In this document: positions 1 to 6,516 of the stretch, in pieces
Layout: each line of letters begins with the position of its first letter
Position numbering within the stretch: the first letter of the stretch is position 1
Assembly: GCA_031253705.1 (NCBI GenBank)
Contig: JAIRVW010000091.1
Coordinates: forward strand, 1 to 8,820
DNA length: 8,820 nucleotides
Origin: Brucellaceae bacterium
GTDB lineage: Bacteria; Pseudomonadota; Alphaproteobacteria; Rhizobiales; Rhizobiaceae
Reading direction: 5' to 3'
Program-made: the position numbers and the translations under genes
The notes under the pieces: model-generated
The model's input: only the letters and a program-made list of their open reading frames with translations
What the model was told of the DNA's origin: nothing
Database searches by the model: none

Positions 1-634
1 GCGCTGTCAGATCAGCAATCGTCGCATCAATACGGCCAGCCTGAAGATCCAGATTGAGCTGCTCAACAGTCTTGTAATAAGTGATTGTCACATCGTTCTT
101 GAGATAGGCTTCGAGAAAAGCGCCGTTAGTGGATGCCAGCTGAACGCCGACTGTTTTATTCTTCAGCTCTTCTGCCAGCAACCGGACTGGTGCTTCAGAT
201 GCCTTTTCATCCGAAAGATTATAACGCTGCCCGTCTTCCGCAAGCCTGCCAACTGCAACTTCCGGCAGCATTGTCGCATGATAGGTCGCAACATAAGGCA
301 CAGAAAAGTCCAGAACCTTTTTGCGCTCGTCTGTAATACTCATCCCTGCAATGATTGCTTCATATTTGCCGGCGGTCAGTGCAGGAATAATACCGTCCCA
401 ATCCTGCGCCACAATCTCACAGGTACGGTTCATACGCTTGCACAAATCCTCAGCCAGATCGATCTCAAATCCGGCGAGCTTGCCTGATGGTTCAGTGAAA
501 TTCCACGGTTTAAATGCACCTTCCGTTGCAATTTTCAGAACTGCTTTATCTTCCGCAATGGATATACCGGATAAAGCCCCCGACACAGCGGCCGAAAAAA
601 CAAAGAGTAAAAAATTTTTACGTATGATATGCAT
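1..634 (-). CDS. Polar amino-acid/opine-type ABC transporter periplasmic binding protein (3' end cut by window)
   Basis: Periplasmic receptor for an ABC importer of basic amino acids or opines, family SBP_bac_3 (relatives HisJ, LAO protein, OccT, NocT). The first 211 residues are visible; the family is about 260-280 long, so the C-terminus lies left of the window. Residues 1-27 form a signal peptide (MHIIRK, hydrophobic core, cleavage likely after SIA). Then come KIATEGAFKPWNF (33-46) with the ligand-site E38 and W44, a Cys65-Cys72 pair as in HisJ/LAO, WDGIIPALTAGKYEAIIAGMS (79-99), the carboxylate-binding Arg104 in ITDERKKV, QLAST (165-169) and Asp208. All expected ligand contacts seen so far are present. 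The TEGAxxPWNF and AGMSITDxR segments are closest to the opine/arginine branch; this is from memory, so exact substrate is open. The start ATG at 634 follows a G6 run (642-647) that may serve as ribosome-binding site. Divergent from a LysR regulator; the permease and ATPase genes probably follow beyond the edge. Confidence 0.93.
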   Translation of the reverse strand, partial: MHIIRKNFLLFVFSAAVSGALSGISIAEDKAVLKIATEGAFKPWNFTEPSGKLAGFEIDLAEDLCKRMNRTCEIVAQDWDGIIPALTAGKYEAIIAGMSITDERKKVLDFSVPYVATYHATMLPEVAVGRLAEDGQRYNLSDEKASEAPVRLLAEELKNKTVGVQLASTNGAFLEAYLKNDVTITYYKTVEQLNLDLQAGRIDATIADLTA

Positions 635-830
635 GTATTCGCCCCCCATTATACTGAACTGACCCTGCAAAAGCGCATGAAAATATACTGATGAAAAAAC
701 CAACGTGGCTCTTCATTTGTCATTTTCAAACACGGCTATGCATAAGCAGTTTTGATACGAAGACTACGTTTGCAAAAGAAATTGCAGATGAATACTGTGG
801 TTTTCTCTATAGGGGTATAAAAAGAATTTA
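635..830. promoter_or_regulatory. Divergent control region between binding-protein gene and LysR gene
   Basis: This 196-base gap must hold both promoters. On the minus strand a perfect TATAAT lies at 653-648, but it abuts the G6 run and sits only 13 bases before the ATG, with no good -35. If used, it would give a nearly leaderless mRNA. Short repeats are visible: TATACTGA at 650-657 and 684-691 (ATACTG again at 792-797), and TGCAAAAG at 666-673 and 771-778. A dyad TGCAA-N6-TTGCA spans 771-786, and an 8-bp palindrome TATGCATA spans 737-744. LysR-type regulators usually bind such dyads between divergent genes, so the 771-786 element is the best operator candidate. No convincing sigma-70 pair is seen for the LysR gene; TTGCAA (770-775) with TACTGT (793-798) is weak. 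Which element is functional is inference. Confidence 0.45.
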
Positions 831-1694
831 ATGATCGATCTTGATCCCAAATTGTTGCGTGCCTTTGTCATGGTTGTTGATGTCGGAACAATCAACGGTG
901 CGGCACGAATAATGAATCGCACACAGGCTGCTGTAAGTATGCAAATTCAGCGACTGGAGGAGCTGCTGGATATCAAACTTTTCGAGCGTTCCGCCAAGGG
1001 GCTGAAAATGACAGCGGCTGGCATGGTTTTACTCGGACAAGCTCAGGAAATATTACGCATCAGCGATGATGTTCTCGGGCGTCTGACCAGCCTTTCCGGT
1101 ACTGGCCGTGTCAGACTTGGCGTTCTGGAGGACTTTGCAGCTTCCGGCCTGATCAGAATTCTGAAAAATTTCCGTGATCAGAATAATGATGTACAGATTG
1201 ATATTGTTGTCGAAAACAACCGCACACTTGCAGCACGTTTTGAAGAAAAGAATATAGATCTTGCTATTTGCGATGTCAGCGTGCTCGACCGCAAACCCGT
1301 TATTACATGGACTGACCAACTCTATTGGGTTGTCCGTGATGATATTCGTATCGCACCGGACGGCACCTTACCAATTATCATGTTTGATGAATTATGCCCG
1401 TGGCGGGAACATGCAGTCGCGGCGCTGAACAACACAAACTGGAAAATGGTCTGCGAGGCCGGAGCGCTTGCGGCAGTCAGCGCGGCCATTCGCGTTGGTG
1501 TCGGCATCGGATTGATGACACATCATACAATACCACCTGATTGCAGGGTTTTGCGCCAGTTGCCGCAATTAGCACCGTCATTTCCGATTGAACTTGGCCT
1601 GTTCGCCCAAAGCAAACCGGATCATCCTGCACGCCTGCTTACCAATATGATTGCGTCCGGTATTCAGAATAATCCTGCAGCATCACTTTTTTAA
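831..1694 (+). CDS. LysR-type transcriptional regulator, LrhA-like
   Basis: DNA-binding transcription factor of the LysR family, 287 residues, near the usual 290-310. Residues 6-65 form the winged helix-turn-helix: LLRAFVMVVDVGTINGAA, then MNRTQAAVSMQIQRLEELL and the wing IKLFERSAKGLKMTAAG. A linker helix follows (about 65-88), then a two-lobed effector-binding domain (about 93-280). The stretch around MFDELCPWREHAVAAL (184-199) and AALAAVSAAIRVGVGIGLM resembles the LrhA/HexA-like branch, in which that segment lines the effector pocket. ATG 831 is the first start after an in-frame TAG at 810-812; AGGGG at 811-815 is 15 bases upstream, rather far for a ribosome-binding site. It is divergent from the amino-acid binding protein gene, so the simplest reading is that it controls that transporter and itself. 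The effector is unknown; occR and nocR of Ti plasmids offer a parallel layout. It converges on livF with a 25-base gap. Confidence 0.93.
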   Translation: MIDLDPKLLRAFVMVVDVGTINGAARIMNRTQAAVSMQIQRLEELLDIKLFERSAKGLKMTAAGMVLLGQAQEILRISDDVLGRLTSLSGTGRVRLGVLEDFAASGLIRILKNFRDQNNDVQIDIVVENNRTLAARFEEKNIDLAICDVSVLDRKPVITWTDQLYWVVRDDIRIAPDGTLPIIMFDELCPWREHAVAALNNTNWKMVCEAGALAAVSAAIRVGVGIGLMTHHTIPPDCRVLRQLPQLAPSFPIELGLFAQSKPDHPARLLTNMIASGIQNNPAASLF

Positions 1695-1699
1695 GTGAT
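1682..1699 (+). terminator. Short hairpin over the LysR stop codon
   Basis: A perfect 7-bp inverted repeat, ATCACTT (1682-1688) and AAGTGAT (1693-1699), closes a TTTT loop and includes the LysR stop TAA (1692-1694). No T-run follows on either strand, so it is at best a weak or bidirectional terminator or an mRNA 3'-end stabiliser between two convergent genes. Confidence 0.35.
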
Positions 1700-1714
1700 C
1701 TGCACCTCCTAAAT

Positions 1715-1731
1715 CCCGGTTAAACACCGAG
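1715..1731 (-). terminator. Possible weak terminator hairpin at the end of livF
   Basis: Read on the minus strand, CTCGGT (1731-1726), loop GTTTA and ACCGGG (1720-1715) form a 6-bp stem with one G-T pair, spanning the livF stop TAA and followed by ATTTAGG. The stem is short and the T-run poor. It is the only candidate 3' end for the operon before the convergent LysR gene. Confidence 0.3.
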
Positions 1732-2403
1732 ATATTTGTCCTGAATATCGGCGCTCAAATCGCCGGATTTGCCCTGCCATACGGTACGGCCGCGCTCCAG
1801 CACCACACAACGGTCTGCAACAGGAAGCAATTCCGAAAGCGTTTTATCAACAACCAGAATAGACTGACCGCGCTGTTTTAATTCACGTACAGCCTTCCAG
1901 ATTTCCAGCCGGATAACCGGTGCCAAACCTTCCGTTGCCTCATCCAGAACAAGCAATTCCGGATTGGTCATCAGCGCCCGTCCGACTGCCAGCATCTGCT
2001 GTTCACCACCGGACAGGGTACTGGCCAGTTGCTGGCTGCGCTCCTTCAATCGTGGAAATAATGTGTTGACCGCTTCAATCGTCCATTCGCCTTTGCGCGC
2101 CGATGCCAGCAGATTTTCAGTCACCGTCAGGTTAGGAAAACAACGTCGCCCTTCCGGCACCAATCCTAATCCAAGCCTTGCAATGCGATAAGGCGCCATT
2201 GCGGAAATATCGCGCCCCATAAAACTGATTTTGCCGCGGCGCAGTGGTGTCAGACCAAAGACAGAACGGATCGAGGTGGTTTTACCCATCCCGTTGCGTC
2301 CCATTAGTGCCACGACCTCCCCCCTTTCAACATGAAGATCAACGCCGAAAAGTGCCTGCGAAGCGCCGTAAAATGTCTCGACCTGATTAAGCTCCAGCAG
2401 CAT
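1720..2403 (-). CDS. livF: Branched-chain amino-acid-type ABC transporter ATPase LivF
   Basis: Second of the two cytoplasmic ATPases of a LivHMGF-type importer; it hydrolyses ATP on the inner face of the membrane to drive substrate through LivH/LivM. Length 227, slightly short for LivF (about 233-240). Walker A is GRNGMGKTT (35-43). The Q-loop position shows VPEGRR (82-87), with Glu where most ABC proteins have Gln. The signature is LSGGEQQ (130-136), Walker B LLVLDE (150-155), and the H-loop site reads VVDKT (184-188) with no His. Glu in the Q-loop and loss of the H-loop His are usual in LivF, as E. coli LivF has VPEGRR and VEQN. The ATG overlaps the livG stop by one base (TGATG), with GGGGAG 8 bases upstream, so translation is probably coupled. 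It is the last gene of the operon. The ligand of the whole system is set by the binding protein and need not be leucine. Confidence 0.95.
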   Translation of the reverse strand: MLLELNQVETFYGASQALFGVDLHVERGEVVALMGRNGMGKTTSIRSVFGLTPLRRGKISFMGRDISAMAPYRIARLGLGLVPEGRRCFPNLTVTENLLASARKGEWTIEAVNTLFPRLKERSQQLASTLSGGEQQMLAVGRALMTNPELLVLDEATEGLAPVIRLEIWKAVRELKQRGQSILVVDKTLSELLPVADRCVVLERGRTVWQGKSGDLSADIQDKYLGV

Positions 2404-3152
2404 CAGACACTCTCCCCGAGATAGGCTTCACGCACCAGTGCATTGCTACGGATTTCTGCCACTGTCCCGCTGGCAACAATACGGCCATAGACCAGAACCG
2501 AGATACGATCGGCGAGAGCAAAAACGGCATCCATATCATGCTCCACCAGCAAAATAGGCACTTCATGGCGTAATTCATCAAGAAACGCCGTCAATTGTTT
2601 GGAGCCCTCAGGCCCCATGCCAGCCATCGGTTCATCGAGCAGCAGTGCTTTGGAGCGCAGAGCCAGCGCGATAGCAATTTCCAGCTGGCGACGCTCACCA
2701 TGCGAGAGTTCCGCACTCGGAATATGCATACGATCTGCGAGACGTACGCGCCGCAGAACTGTTGCCGCCTCTTCTTTTAAAGCAGCATCTTTCATCACCG
2801 GTTTCCAGAAACGGAAACTGGAACCCTGACGGGCCTGCAAAGCCAGCATAACATTACGCAATGCTGAAAATTCCGGCATCAGCGAAGACACCTGAAAGGT
2901 TCGTCCCAGCCCCATCTGTGCACGCTGCATTACAGGAAGTGTGCTAATGTCCTGCCCGTCGAAACGGATTGTACCGCTATCCTGTCTGATTGTACCGGCA
3001 ATCTGGCCGATCAGTGTGGATTTTCCGGCACCGTTCGGCCCGATCAGCGCATGAATTTCGCCTTTGCGTAAATCCAGGCAGACATCATCTGTGGCTTTCA
3101 GACCACCAAAGCTTTTGCAAAGATTTTTAATATCGAGAATGCTCTCAGCCAT
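2403..3152 (-). CDS. livG: Branched-chain amino-acid-type ABC transporter ATPase LivG
   Basis: First ATPase of the LivHMGF-type importer, 249 residues from the chosen start (family about 250-255). Walker A is GPNGAGKST (38-46), Q-loop GRTFQ (Gln87), signature LSHGERRQLE (149-158), Walker B ALLLDEP (169-175) and H-loop VEHD (His205). All catalytic elements are intact, so LivG supplies the canonical His that LivF lacks. LivG/BraF-type features include the long arm between Q-loop and signature (about 88-148) and the C-terminal ending REAYLGE. ATG 3152 is chosen because AGGGA lies 9 bases upstream and MAESILDIKNLCKSFGG matches the usual N-terminus. An upstream in-frame start at 3197 would add 15 residues and overlap livM by 53 bases. 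With the chosen start the ATG overlaps the livM stop by 8 bases (ATGGCTGA), pointing to coupled translation. Confidence 0.95.
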   Translation of the reverse strand: MAESILDIKNLCKSFGGLKATDDVCLDLRKGEIHALIGPNGAGKSTLIGQIAGTIRQDSGTIRFDGQDISTLPVMQRAQMGLGRTFQVSSLMPEFSALRNVMLALQARQGSSFRFWKPVMKDAALKEEAATVLRRVRLADRMHIPSAELSHGERRQLEIAIALALRSKALLLDEPMAGMGPEGSKQLTAFLDELRHEVPILLVEHDMDAVFALADRISVLVYGRIVASGTVAEIRSNALVREAYLGESV

Positions 3153-4116
3153 GACGGAGTTTCCCTGCGAAAAGGCCGATAATACCGCCACGGGCAAACA
3201 TCACGACACCGAGCAATATCAGTCCGAAGAAGAACTGCCAATGTTCCACCATGCCACCGAGTGCGAACTCAAACAGCACATATAAAACCGCGCCGATCAA
3301 AGGGCCGAACAACCGTCCTGTTCCGCCCAGAATAATCAGAACAATCAGCTCACCGGACATATGCCATGAGAACATTGACGGACTGACAAAGCGGTTGAGA
3401 TCAACGAAGAGCGATCCTGCAAGCGCAGTAATCATCGCCGAGAAAACAAATGCGACAAGGCGGATACGCAGAGGTGCAATCCCCACGGATGCCAGTCGTA
3501 ATTCATTCTGCCGTGCGCCTTCCAACGCTGCACCAAAACGCGAATTTCTGAAGCGTGAGAAAAGAAACAGCACGACCAACAAAACACCATAAGCAATCAG
3601 AAAAAAGCTTAGAGGTTTAAGTGTGTTCACAGCGGGAAAACTGTTGCGCAGTGCTAAAGACAGACCGTCCTCACCGCCATAAGCCGGCCAGGAAATCGCG
3701 AAATAATAAATCATCTGCGCGAAAGCCAGCGTAATCATAATGAAATAGACACCGGATGTGCGCAGGCTGATGATCCCGATCGGCAGCGCAACCAATCCTG
3801 CCACCAGCATTGCAACCGGCCAGATCACCAGCATCTGATCACTGCCGGAAAACCAGTTCAAAATCGCTGTGCCGTCTGATGCATGACTGGCCAAAATACC
3901 AGTGATATAACCGCCAATGCCAAAGAATGCCGCATGGCCGAACGAGACCATGCCGCCAAGCCCCAGAATGAAGTTAAGCCCTGTTGCAGCCAATGCCAGA
4001 ATAGCAATCCGTGTGACCAGTGAGATATAAAACACCTCACCCGTTTGATGGGCGATCAGAGCAACAACAGGCAGTGCCAGTGCAAAACACAGGCTGATCC
4101 ATATTTCGCGTGTCAT
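3145..4116 (-). CDS. livM: Branched-chain amino-acid-type ABC transporter permease LivM
   Basis: Inner-membrane permease, partner of LivH in the translocation channel; 323 residues, normal for the alphaproteobacterial LivM. It starts with a hydrophobic segment (about 7-22) and has about eight to ten membrane helices. Family marks are GLGGMVSFGHAAFFGIGGY (52-70), the cytoplasmic coupling loop RFGAALEGARQNELRLASVGI (193-213) that contacts the ATPases, and GGTGRLFGPLIGA (264-276). ATG 4116 has AGGAG 8 bases upstream. The 72-base gap after livH holds that ribosome-binding site and no strong hairpin. The last 8 bases overlap livG. Substrate selectivity comes mainly from the binding protein. Confidence 0.95.
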   Translation of the reverse strand: MTREIWISLCFALALPVVALIAHQTGEVFYISLVTRIAILALAATGLNFILGLGGMVSFGHAAFFGIGGYITGILASHASDGTAILNWFSGSDQMLVIWPVAMLVAGLVALPIGIISLRTSGVYFIMITLAFAQMIYYFAISWPAYGGEDGLSLALRNSFPAVNTLKPLSFFLIAYGVLLVVLFLFSRFRNSRFGAALEGARQNELRLASVGIAPLRIRLVAFVFSAMITALAGSLFVDLNRFVSPSMFSWHMSGELIVLIILGGTGRLFGPLIGAVLYVLFEFALGGMVEHWQFFFGLILLGVVMFARGGIIGLFAGKLRHG

Positions 4117-4188
4117 TGTGCCTGCTCCTGACTGGTCTTTATAACAGGCATCAGTGCCATGTTCCGGCAGCGGGAAAAATCCTTAAAA

Positions 4189-5109
4189 CTAACCATTGGC
4201 TGCAAATAGTCCCTGTGGCCGTATGGTGAGGATGACCGCCATAACAATATAGATCAGCATAGATGCAAGTGCCGTGCCTGCCGTCGCCGCCTGTGACGGT
4301 TCCATAAAATATGTGAAGAGTTTCGGGAGTAAAAAGCGCCCCATCGTATCCACGACACCGACAAGAATTGCGCCGTACAGTGCGCCTTTGACAGAGCCGA
4401 TACCACCGATCACAATCACCACAAAAGCAAGGATCAGCACCGGTTCTCCCATACCAACCTGTACGGATTGCAGCGCACCGACCAAAGCACCGGCCAAACC
4501 GGCGAGTGCTGCTCCAAGGGCAAAAACAATAGTATTGAGCTTTGCAATATCCACGCCTAAAGCGCCGATCATTTCGCGGTCTGCCTCACCTGCACGGATA
4601 CGCATGCCAAGGCGGGTTTTAGCAATCAGAAAATATAAGCCGGTCGCGACAAGAATACCGGCACCGATAATCGCCAGCCGGTAAAGCTGATATTGCGAAC
4701 CGCCGGGTAATGTGACCGATCCTTGCAGCAGCGGCGGAATATCCAGATAAAGCGGAAAAGAGCCGAAAATCCAGCGGGTTGCATCAGAGAAAATCAGGAT
4801 CAGAGCGAAAGTGGCTAAGACCTGATCCAGATGACTGCGCGTATAAAGTTTCCGGATCAGCACGGTTTCAACAACAACGCCGGCCGCAGCCGCAGCAACG
4901 AGGCTGGCAACCAGCCCCAGCCAGAACGAACCTGTGGCAGCGGCAACCACAGCACAGGCAAATGCGCCCACCATAAACAACGAACCATGAGCGAGATTAA
5001 TCACGCCCATCACCCCGAAAATCAGGGTCAGGCCTGCCGCCATTAAAAACAGCATAATGCCGAATTGCAGCCCGTTTAGCAGCTGTTCAATAAAGAGCGC
5101 AGAAGACAA
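4189..5109 (-). CDS. livH: Branched-chain amino-acid-type ABC transporter permease LivH (TTG start)
   Basis: Inner-membrane permease of the LivHMGF-type importer, 306 residues, usual for LivH. Family marks: FIEQLLNGLQFG (6-17) leading into helix 1, VINLAHGSLFMVGAF (36-50), the coupling loop RAGEADREMIGALGVDI (172-188), GGIGSVKGALYGA (235-247) and the C-terminal IRPQGLF. The start is TTG at 5109-5107. An in-frame TGA lies ten codons upstream and no ATG or GTG intervenes, while later ATGs (residues 19 and 23) would cut into helix 1. No good ribosome-binding site precedes this TTG (only GGA about 8-10 bases upstream). A different frame beginning at ATG 5186 has a good AGGAG and ends at 5076, inside livH, so translation may depend on upstream ribosomes. 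It is separated from the binding-protein gene by 154 bases with strong hairpins. Confidence 0.93.
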   Translation of the reverse strand: MSSALFIEQLLNGLQFGIMLFLMAAGLTLIFGVMGVINLAHGSLFMVGAFACAVVAAATGSFWLGLVASLVAAAAAGVVVETVLIRKLYTRSHLDQVLATFALILIFSDATRWIFGSFPLYLDIPPLLQGSVTLPGGSQYQLYRLAIIGAGILVATGLYFLIAKTRLGMRIRAGEADREMIGALGVDIAKLNTIVFALGAALAGLAGALVGALQSVQVGMGEPVLILAFVVIVIGGIGSVKGALYGAILVGVVDTMGRFLLPKLFTYFMEPSQAATAGTALASMLIYIVMAVILTIRPQGLFAANG

Positions 5110-5169
5110 AAACGCGTCCGATCTGATGATGATTTTTCATAACAAGAGCTGAAAAGAAACGCCTGCAAC

Positions 5170-5193
5170 CGGACTGTTTTATTCATCAGTCCG
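5170..5193 (-). promoter_or_regulatory. Hairpin with a start codon in its loop, upstream of livH
   Basis: CGGACTG (5193-5187) and CAGTCCG (5176-5170) form a perfect 7-bp stem; the 10-base loop begins with the ATG at 5186-5184, and AGGAG lies three bases before the stem. In mRNA this would place the start codon of the small upstream frame in a loop just after its ribosome-binding site. No T-run follows, so it is not a terminator. A role in translation control is inference. Confidence 0.3.
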
Positions 5194-5228
5194 ATCTCCT
5201 CATGCAGACACTATAGCGATAAGCAGCG

Positions 5229-5255
5229 GTGCAGCAGCAGAGCCTGCTGCTGCAC
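5229..5255 (-). repeat. Perfect 12-bp hairpin downstream of the binding-protein gene
   Basis: GTGCAGCAGCAG (5229-5240) and CTGCTGCTGCAC (5244-5255) are perfect inverted repeats with a 3-base loop, beginning eight bases after the binding-protein stop TGA (5266-5264). The following minus-strand bases (CGCTGCTTATCGC) contain no T-run, so it is unlikely to be a full Rho-independent terminator. In ABC-importer operons a hairpin in this place often shields the upstream mRNA from 3' exonucleases or ends transcription partly, giving more receptor than permease. That role is inferred here from position. Confidence 0.75.
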
Positions 5256-5263
5256 AACCTGTA

Positions 5264-6412
5264 TCAGAGTTTGCAATCTTTGGCGTAGACATCCTGATGA
5301 TCAGTGAAACTTGTCGCCACGATCTTATTGGTCAGAACACCGTCTTCCTTGATCACTTCACGCATATAAATATCCTGAACAGGATGATTATTATTGCCGA
5401 ATTTAAACTTGCCGCGAACAGACTTGAAATCCGCCGCCTTCATCGCTGCACGGAAAGCATCTTTGTCGTTTACGCTCGCTTTAGCCGCTGCCGAAAGGAT
5501 CAGATTGGCTGCATCATAGCCCTGTGTTGCATAGAGCGAAGGCAGACGGCCATATTCTTTTTTGAAAGCCTCGACATAAGCTTTATTAGCTTCATTATCG
5601 AGATCTTTTGACCAGTGAGAAGAATTCTTCACACCCAGAGCCGCATCACCGATCGCACCCAGAACATCCTGATCAAAGGAGAAGCCCGGACCCGTTACCG
5701 GAATGGTCATGCCCGACTGGGAATATTGCTTCATGAAAGCCACGCCCATACCGCCCGGCAGGAAGAAATAGACGGAATCCGCGCCGGAAGCACGGATCTG
5801 TGCGATCTCGGCAGCATAATCGGTCTGGCCGACTTTGGTGTAAATTTCACCGGCCAATGCGCCTTTATAAAAACGCTTATAACCGGTCAGTGCATCGGTG
5901 CCTGCCGGATAATTCGGCGCCAGAATAAAGGTGTTCTTATAACCGGCTGTATTGGCATAATTGCCGACGGCCTCATGCAGATTATCATTCTGATAGGCTG
6001 CATTGAAATAATTGGCATTACATTTGGCACCGGCCAGCGCGGAAGGGCCTGCATTTGTGGAAACGTAAATCTTGTCCTGCGCCACAACGCCCGGCACAAC
6101 GGCCATTGCCAGATTGGACCAGACGATACCGGTGAGAATATCCACCTTATCGCTCTGCACCATTTTATCGGCGATCTGCACAGCCAGCTCCGGCTTTTGC
6201 GCATCATCCTCAACGATGAGGGTCACATCTTTATTGTCAGCCTGTTTAAGCGCGAGCATGAAACCGTCACGAATATCAATACCCAGTCCGGCGCCCCCGC
6301 CGGACAGTGTGGTGATCATGCCGATTTTCACAGGTTCAGCCTGAGCAGCATTAGCGAAAGCCAGACCAAGGCCAAGACAGGCCGTTGATAAACCAAGAGT
6401 AATTTTTCTCAT
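5264..6412 (-). CDS. Branched-chain-type ABC transporter periplasmic substrate-binding protein
   Basis: Periplasmic receptor of the type I fold used by LivJ/LivK (Peripla_BP_6), 382 residues, normal for the family. Residues 1-25 are a signal peptide (MRK, hydrophobic core, AQA before EPVKIG). The mature protein opens with VKIGMITTLSGGGAGLGIDIRDGFMLAL (28-55), followed by DILTGIVWSNLAMAVVPGVVAQDKIYVSTNAGPS (91-124), with the ligand-site region around SN99-100 and TNAGPS, then YFNAAYQNDN (135-144), a lobe-2 segment AQIRASGADSVYFFLPGGMG (204-223) and ATQGYDAANLIL (295-306). Two mature cysteines, C131 and C380, could form a disulfide. Conserved positions do not fix the ligand; relatives bind branched-chain amino acids, amides or aromatic acids, and the neighbouring hydrolase favours something other than plain leucine. 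ATG 6412 has AGGGA six bases upstream. It is the second gene of the operon, 104 bases after the hydrolase. Confidence 0.93.
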   Translation of the reverse strand: MRKITLGLSTACLGLGLAFANAAQAEPVKIGMITTLSGGGAGLGIDIRDGFMLALKQADNKDVTLIVEDDAQKPELAVQIADKMVQSDKVDILTGIVWSNLAMAVVPGVVAQDKIYVSTNAGPSALAGAKCNANYFNAAYQNDNLHEAVGNYANTAGYKNTFILAPNYPAGTDALTGYKRFYKGALAGEIYTKVGQTDYAAEIAQIRASGADSVYFFLPGGMGVAFMKQYSQSGMTIPVTGPGFSFDQDVLGAIGDAALGVKNSSHWSKDLDNEANKAYVEAFKKEYGRLPSLYATQGYDAANLILSAAAKASVNDKDAFRAAMKAADFKSVRGKFKFGNNNHPVQDIYMREVIKEDGVLTNKIVATSFTDHQDVYAKDCKL

Positions 6413-6516
6413 CCGTGTTCCCTCATGATTATTCTTCTCGGGTAGTTCAATAATAAATTATCGTTTCTTACAAGTTCGCTTTTGATATTCCCGATGGAAA
6501 ACCCTGTTTAAAGTGT
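6413..6516 (-). promoter_or_regulatory. AT-rich gap between hydrolase and binding-protein genes, possible internal promoter
   Basis: This 104-base gap carries the AGGGA ribosome-binding site (6423-6419) for the binding-protein gene and an AT-rich 12-base palindrome ATAAT-AA-ATTAT (6450-6461). GATAAT (6462-6457) or TATTAT (6455-6450) on the minus strand could serve as a -10, but I see no good -35 at 16-18 bases. An internal promoter raising receptor expression is possible and unproven. No terminator-like hairpin is visible, so readthrough from the hydrolase gene is likely. Confidence 0.3.

Larger units (their letters stand above)
5110..5263 (-). other. Intercistronic region between binding-protein gene and livH
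   Basis: This 154-base stretch holds two inverted repeats (listed separately), a 9-base direct repeat GTCCGATCT at 5116-5124 and 5189-5197, and on the minus strand AGGAG (5200-5196) nine bases before ATG 5186. The frame from that ATG runs 36 codons to TAA at 5078-5076, overlapping the first 34 bases of livH in another frame. The peptide (MNKTVRLQAFLFSSCYEK and so on) is not recognisable and lacks a run of regulatory codons, so it is not a classic attenuator leader. TATAGT on the minus strand (CGCTATAGTG) has no good -35, so no separate livH promoter can be supported. Confidence 0.5.

Noticed and set aside
321..662. Plus-strand frame of 113 codons
   Set aside because: It lies opposite the recognisable binding protein that reads off the left edge and shows no family features.
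1840..2158. Missing H-loop histidine and Gln-to-Glu Q-loop in LivF as a sign of decay
   Set aside because: Both substitutions are usual in LivF proteins, and LivG keeps the canonical residues, so this is normal family asymmetry.
3153..3197. Fifteen-residue N-terminal extension of LivG
   Set aside because: It would overlap livM by 53 bases and does not resemble LivG; the start at 3152 has AGGGA at good spacing and the usual MAESILDIKNL beginning.
5615..6388. Long plus-strand open frame (257 codons) opposite the binding-protein gene
   Set aside because: It mirrors the codon pattern of the clear receptor gene, has no recognisable domain, and the opposite strand is fully explained by a signal-peptide-bearing receptor.
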